From contig CALFBF010000005.1 in NCBI GenBank assembly GCA_937949965.1, positions 1 to 47,434 on the forward strand: a stretch of 47,434 bases of DNA, in the 5' to 3' direction. The DNA is from an uncultured Roseibacillus sp. (GTDB lineage: Bacteria; Verrucomicrobiota; Verrucomicrobiia; Verrucomicrobiales; Akkermansiaceae). Shown one piece after another: positions 43,858-47,434 of the stretch (position 1 is the first letter of the stretch; every line of letters starts with the position of its first letter). The translations under genes were made by a program, and so were the position numbers. The notes under the pieces are model-generated. The model made no database searches. It was not told where the DNA came from and worked only from the letters and a program-made list of their open reading frames with translations.

Positions 43858-43945
43858 CCAGGGGACCACGGCAATGAAGGACAAGCTACGGCTGCTACGT
43901 TTCCGTCCTGACCGGGTTCACCAGCCTGCACTCCGCGGCCCCTGG
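43858..43945 (-). ncRNA. ffs: Signal recognition particle RNA, small bacterial type (4.5S)
   Basis: Read on the minus strand, the 88-nt RNA begins CCAGGGGCCGCGG and ends GGTCCCCTGG, closing a 7-bp terminal stem. The conserved domain IV is plain: GTGAACCCGGTCAGGACGG, then GAAACGTAGCAGCC, i.e. the GGTCAGG internal loop, a GGAA-type tetraloop region and AGCAGCC, which bind Ffh. A TTTTTCT tract directly follows the 3' end as terminator. The 5' end is set by the stem and could extend a few bases. It forms the SRP with Ffh for co-translational membrane targeting. Confidence 0.95.
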
Positions 43946-44081
43946 CGGGAATAGCCGTAAACGGTAACGCCCACTCCTGAAAGTTGTTTTTCTCTTTTTC
44001 TTCAAAATTGGTAGTCCTCCTTCCCTTTAAAAAACTTTCTGCTCTTGGCTCCGCAAGTATCCATTTATTAGCTTCTTCACT

Positions 44082-44543
44082 ATGCCACGCAAGGGAACCA
44101 CGATCTGCCTCCACCTCCTGCGTTTCTTATTGGGAACCTTCTTTCTAATCGTAGGCCTCATCAAGGTTTGGGACTTAGATCGCTTTACGGAAGATATTTT
44201 CAACTACCAACTCCTCTTTCCTCCTTACGATGGTTACGCCGCTTACCTCGTAGCTTGGTTAGAAGTCTTTGCTGGTCTTGTCGTGCTCATCGGTTGGCGA
44301 GGCACTCTCGGGGGGCTCCTTCTCATCGGAGGAATGCTGGCAGCCTTTATCGGGGCACTCTCCATCGCAGCGGCGAAAGGACTGAACATCAATTGCGGCT
44401 GCTTCGGCTCTTCAGATGAACCCACCAACTTTCCCCTCCATATCGGGATGAATGCGTCCTTACTCCTCATCACAGGAATATTGTTTGTCTGGCAACTGCG
44501 AAGGGGTCTCCCGTCTGACTCTGAACAACCTGATCTCGACTAG
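44082..44543 (+). CDS. DoxX/MauE-like membrane protein
   Basis: Four membrane helices are evident: LLRFLLGTFFLIVGLIKVW, YAAYLVAWLEVFAGLVVLIG, LGGLLLIGGMLAAFIGALSIAA and GMNASLLLITGILFVWQL. The loop motif GLNINCGCFGSS, with its CxC pair, is typical of the MauE/DoxX branch that takes part in disulfide or quinone-linked redox chemistry. Length is 153 residues. It is alone on this strand, followed by a MITE-like element. Confidence 0.82.
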   Translation: MPRKGTTICLHLLRFLLGTFFLIVGLIKVWDLDRFTEDIFNYQLLFPPYDGYAAYLVAWLEVFAGLVVLIGWRGTLGGLLLIGGMLAAFIGALSIAAAKGLNINCGCFGSSDEPTNFPLHIGMNASLLLITGILFVWQLRRGLPSDSEQPDLD

Positions 44544-44558
44544 CTCTCCTTTAGCGCA

Positions 44559-44709
44559 CCTCCGGTAACCTCATTCCAAGAAAATGTCCCCCCAATTGTC
44601 TCAACTCTTTGTCGGTTTGAAACCTGGTGGACTCGTTTAACTGGTTTTCAATCCGCCTCGATCTGAGACAATTGAGAACCATTTTTTCTGGCAAATAAGT
44701 TACCGGAGG
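44559..44709. mobile_element. MITE-like element with 28-30 bp imperfect terminal inverted repeats
   Basis: The left end CCTCCGGTAACCTCATTCC (continuing AAGAAAATG to 44586) is matched by the complement of the right end (44680-44709), CCTCCGGTAACTTATTTGCC then AGAAAAAATG. A second inverted pair lies inside, CAATTGTCTCA (44593-44603) with TGAGACAATTG (44664-44674). The 151-bp element has no coding capacity and would need a transposase in trans. A related solo end is at 41427-41460. It fills most of the 285-bp gap before pyrF. Confidence 0.75.
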
Positions 44710-44828
44710 CATTCTTTATTTCTTACTCAGAACTGTTTTTGGTTTTTGAGTTTTGTTCGCTTTCGGTTTTTGCTTACGGCAGACACCTTGCCGACCACCG
44801 GAAAAAACTCTTTAGTCAGTATCCAGCC

Positions 44829-45608
44829 ATGACCTTTTTAGAAAAACTAAACACCCGCACTGCCGCTGTCGGCAATCTCTGCATTGGATTAGATCCCCGG
44901 GTGGAGAATCATCACAATCGACTTTCCGAGGTCGAAGACTATCTCAACCGCCTTATCGAAGAAACCGCACCTCACGCGGCAGCCTTCAAGCCTAACAGCG
45001 CCTACTTTGAAAGCCTCGGTAGTGAAGGCTTTGCTCTCCTTGAACGAATCGTCGCCCGCATTCCCTCCGAGATTCCTATCGTGCTCGACGTCAAGCGCTC
45101 GGACATCGGGGAAACGCAACGGCGCTACGCCATCGCGTGCTTCGAACACCTGCGAGCAGACGCGGTGACCCTGAACCCTTTTATGGGCTACGACTCCATC
45201 GAGCCCTTCCTCGACTACCCCGGCGGCAAGGGCCTCTACCTCCTGGCACTGACTTCCAACAGCGGAAGTAATGACTTCCAGCGGCTCACCGTAGACGACC
45301 AACCTCTCTATCAACGAGTGGCCTCTTTCGCAGAACGAGCCGCCTCCCAGAATCGTAATTCTTCCGTTGGCCTCGTCCTTGGACTCACCAATGCAGGTCC
45401 CGAAGTCCTACAACGGGTGCCTGATATTCCGCTCCTCATCCCCGGTCTAGGTGCACAAGGAGGCGACCTCACCAGCCTCGCTAACAGCGGGCGACAAGCA
45501 CCGAATTTAGTGAATGTTTCGCGAGGAATCATCTATCCCGCCGAAGGACAACAACCCGCCGACCTCGCCCAGAACTACCGGACACAAATCGCAGCGGCAT
45601 TGACTTAA
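44829..45608 (+). CDS. pyrF: Orotidine-5'-phosphate decarboxylase, type 2
   Basis: Catalyses the last step of UMP synthesis. The 259-residue sequence has the type-2 form: NLCIGLDPRVENHH, AAFKPNSAYFESLG, the catalytic VLDVKRSDIGETQRRYA (Lys between two Asps), and the phosphate-binding VNVSRGIIYP. The start is ATG 44829; a longer frame from TTG 44739 would reach back toward the MITE-like element and adds no conserved residues. No other pyr gene is near. Confidence 0.95.
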   Translation: MTFLEKLNTRTAAVGNLCIGLDPRVENHHNRLSEVEDYLNRLIEETAPHAAAFKPNSAYFESLGSEGFALLERIVARIPSEIPIVLDVKRSDIGETQRRYAIACFEHLRADAVTLNPFMGYDSIEPFLDYPGGKGLYLLALTSNSGSNDFQRLTVDDQPLYQRVASFAERAASQNRNSSVGLVLGLTNAGPEVLQRVPDIPLLIPGLGAQGGDLTSLANSGRQAPNLVNVSRGIIYPAEGQQPADLAQNYRTQIAAALT

Positions 45609-45685
45609 AGGCCTTTCTTCTTGAGAGGACGGACCTGTCCCACCTCTCCCTTTCCATCCCGCTCGCGGTCTGAAATCATCACGCC

Positions 45686-46588
45686 ATGTCGCAGCCCGAT
45701 CGTAGCTCCTATTCTGGGCTTTCGCCCAAAAAAGGATGGGCTCAGCGATCCTATCGCTTTTGGCGTCACCGCATCATTCCCCAGATGTTTCGCCAACCGG
45801 AGGGCGAGACTCTCCATGCCAAGCTAGAACCACCAGCGCAGGGCAAGGTCCGCGTTACTTGGATCGGCCATGCCTCTTTCTTCGTTCAGTTCGAGAATCA
45901 CTCCGTAATCTTTGATCCCAACTGGGCTACCTGGATGGGGCCTGTGAAGCGACAACGGCAACCCGGCCTCCATCTCTCTTCCCTGCCAGAAGTCGATCTT
46001 GTCTGCGTCTCCCACGCTCACTTCGACCACATGCACCGCTCCTCACTGCGGGCGATTCAATCCCGCCAAGGCATCATCGTTCCTCGTGGCTCTGGTTCCT
46101 TGGTGAGGAGGCTCGGCTTTCACCGCATCACCGAGATGTCAGTGTGGGAAGAACAAATCTTGGATGGCATCGACGTCATCCACACTCCTTCCCATCATTG
46201 GGGAGCCCGCTTTGGCCACGATACTCACCGCGACTATGGAGGATTCATCGTGAAGACGCCCTCCTGCAATGTCTACCACGCTGGTGACAGCGCTTACTTC
46301 AAAGGCTTCAAAGAGATTGGACAACGATACCCGATCGACATCGCTCTCCTCCCCATTGGAGCCTACGAGGCACCTAGTGGCCGGGACGTGCACCTCAATC
46401 CCGAGGAAGCGTTGCAAGCCTACCTCGACCTCGGAGCTAAGAAGCTAATCCCAATGCACTATGCCACCTTCCCCCTCGGCAATGAAGAACCTCACGAACC
46501 CGAAGAGCGCCTTCTCAAAGAAGCAGACCGACTAGGGATCCTCGATCAAATCCTCATTCTCGATCCCGGAGAAGGAGCAGAAATCTAA
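45686..46588 (+). CDS. Metallo-beta-lactamase-fold hydrolase, NAPE-PLD/UlaG-like
   Basis: The metal site is HAHFDHMH after VDLVCVS, with VTWIGHASFFVQFEN before it and YHAGDSAYFKG and PMHYATFPL supplying later ligands. SHHWGARFGHDTHRDYGGF is characteristic of the NAPE-phospholipase D / YfhI-like branch. Bacterial members act on phospholipid-like or other phosphodiester substrates; the substrate here cannot be told. No signal peptide is evident. It is followed after 8 bp by ruvX, so the two are probably co-transcribed. Confidence 0.9.
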   Translation: MSQPDRSSYSGLSPKKGWAQRSYRFWRHRIIPQMFRQPEGETLHAKLEPPAQGKVRVTWIGHASFFVQFENHSVIFDPNWATWMGPVKRQRQPGLHLSSLPEVDLVCVSHAHFDHMHRSSLRAIQSRQGIIVPRGSGSLVRRLGFHRITEMSVWEEQILDGIDVIHTPSHHWGARFGHDTHRDYGGFIVKTPSCNVYHAGDSAYFKGFKEIGQRYPIDIALLPIGAYEAPSGRDVHLNPEEALQAYLDLGAKKLIPMHYATFPLGNEEPHEPEERLLKEADRLGILDQILILDPGEGAEI

Positions 46589-46596
46589 CAAACATC

Positions 46597-47019
46597 ATGA
46601 ACTTCGACGATCAGCATCCCATTCTAGCCATTGATCATGGCGAGGCCCGCATCGGTCTTGCCGCTACCGATGACTTCGGAATCGCGGCTCACCCCGTCGA
46701 GACTATTCATCGAGATACTACCGATGCCGTAGGTCGCCTAGCCGAGATCATCGCGCAACGCCGAATCAAGACCCTCCTCCTCGGCCTCCCCCTCAAGACT
46801 GATGGCCGTGAGGGAGAAGCCGCTCAAAAGATTCGTCACTTTGGTGACGAGTTACGAGAGACCTTTCCCCACCTCCCCCTCTTCTTCCACGACGAGTCCT
46901 TCACCACCATTCACGCCGCCGAAAAACTGCGCGCTGCAGGGAAGAAGGCAAAACAGCAACGTGATATCATCGATCAAGCAGCGGCGCTGGAAATTCTGCA
47001 GAATTATCTCGGTTGGTGA
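46597..47019 (+). CDS. ruvX: RuvX/YqgF family Holliday-junction resolvase-like protein
   Basis: RNase H-fold protein of the YqgF/RuvX family, implicated in 16S rRNA 5'-end maturation or junction resolution. The first acidic residue is in ILAIDHGEARIGLAATD, the second in LLLGLPLKTDGREGEAA, and the third in FFHDESFTT; the end has QRDIIDQAAALEILQNYL. Length, 140 residues, is standard. It sits directly after the metallo-hydrolase gene. Confidence 0.95.
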   Translation: MNFDDQHPILAIDHGEARIGLAATDDFGIAAHPVETIHRDTTDAVGRLAEIIAQRRIKTLLLGLPLKTDGREGEAAQKIRHFGDELRETFPHLPLFFHDESFTTIHAAEKLRAAGKKAKQQRDIIDQAAALEILQNYLGW

Positions 47020-47037
47020 TATGAGCACAAAGGTTAG

Positions 47038-47434
47038 CTAACGAGGAACAGGAGGGGCAATAAGCTGAATATTCTCTCCCTCCAATGACTGCAAAATCTG
47101 CAACCCTTCCTTAATCTGACGCTTCTTGTCATCCGGCAAGAGAGAGAGAACCGAAAGCTCTGGCGCCAGAATTTCAGCGAGATTAAAACTTTGGGAACGC
47201 GATTTCAATGAAAGGAAGTCATCATTATTTTCCCCTTTTGGCTGGAAGAACGAGTCCAAAGCGCTTGTCGGTTTTGGAAAGAGAGCGGTATTCAATGTCT
47301 CCATTTCCGCAAGCTCCGTTGCTTTGGCAATCGCTTGATTGAGGCCTCCGAGCTCATCCACCAAACCCAAGCGAAGGGCATCACGTCCGGTATAGACTCG
47401 GCCCCCAGCCATTGCTTCTAACTCGCCTTGCAAC
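47038..47434 (-). CDS. sppA: Signal peptide peptidase SppA-like protease, C-terminal part (5' end outside window)
   Basis: The visible part is the C-terminus of an S49-family protease: AGGRVYTGRDALRLGLVDELGGLNQAIAKATELA is the standard VxxGRVWTGxxAxxxGLVDxxG segment that carries the catalytic-Lys half in this family. About 80 residues of family-variable tail follow. The gene runs off the right edge. SppA digests cleaved signal peptides in the membrane. It converges on ruvX with an 18-bp gap. Confidence 0.88.
   Translation of the reverse strand, partial: LQGELEAMAGGRVYTGRDALRLGLVDELGGLNQAIAKATELAEMETLNTALFPKPTSALDSFFQPKGENNDDFLSLKSRSQSFNLAEILAPELSVLSLLPDDKKRQIKEGLQILQSLEGENIQLIAPPVPR

Overview
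The window looks like a chromosomal segment of a Verrucomicrobiota bacterium, probably of the Verrucomicrobiales. The assignment rests on gene content and is an inference: formylglycine-type sulfatases, a DUF1592-type cytochrome protein next to a DUF1552 protein, a sialate O-acetylesterase, an ECF sigma factor fused to a membrane and extracytoplasmic domain, a MoxR/DUF58/BatA set, and many secreted or lipoprotein genes. Shine-Dalgarno sequences are often weak, and TTG or GTG starts are fairly common.

Left part (1-15.6 kb). A secreted beta-helix-like gene runs off the left edge. MoxR, DUF58 and BatA-like genes follow, then a molybdenum-cofactor run: moaC, a mobA-moaD fusion and moaE. Heme farnesyltransferase (ctaB) lies on the other strand and converges on moaE. 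Divergent from ctaB is a small gene missed by normal ORF calling: a SelW/Rdx-type selenoprotein with an in-frame TGA in a CxxU motif and a SECIS-like hairpin just downstream. Next come an L,D-transpeptidase, hflX, a double retropepsin-like lipoprotein, a UDP-glucuronate decarboxylase / membrane protein / HAD phosphatase operon, a periplasmic beta-carbonic anhydrase and an OmpA-like lipoprotein.

Middle part (15.6-30.6 kb). An accessory stretch holds a HEPN-like protein, a small membrane protein and a sodium:solute symporter. On both sides of the symporter lie paired inverted copies of a repeat built from three short palindromes (REPIN-like). Then come rlmH, an amidase lipoprotein, thioredoxin, a phnD-phnC-phnE phosphonate-type ABC transporter with a hairpin-rich leader, a HAD-IB phosphatase, a secreted unknown, fdhD, a rhomboid-like protein, a membrane-anchored peroxiredoxin-like protein and a YHS-domain protein.

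Right part (30.7-47.4 kb). A YHYH-sulfatase fusion, the membrane-tethered ECF sigma factor, a second sulfatase, the DUF1552/DUF1592 pair and a sialate O-acetylesterase form a secreted catabolic block. It is followed by the SRP RNA gene, a DoxX/MauE-like protein, a MITE-like element, pyrF, a NAPE-PLD-like metallo-hydrolase, ruvX and the 3' end of sppA.

Functional links: moaC/mobA-moaD/moaE and fdhD point to molybdo-enzymes, most likely formate dehydrogenase, and the SelW-like gene implies a selenocysteine insertion system elsewhere in the genome. The sulfatases, esterase and cytochrome/DUF1552 pair fit degradation of sulfated or acetylated polysaccharide.
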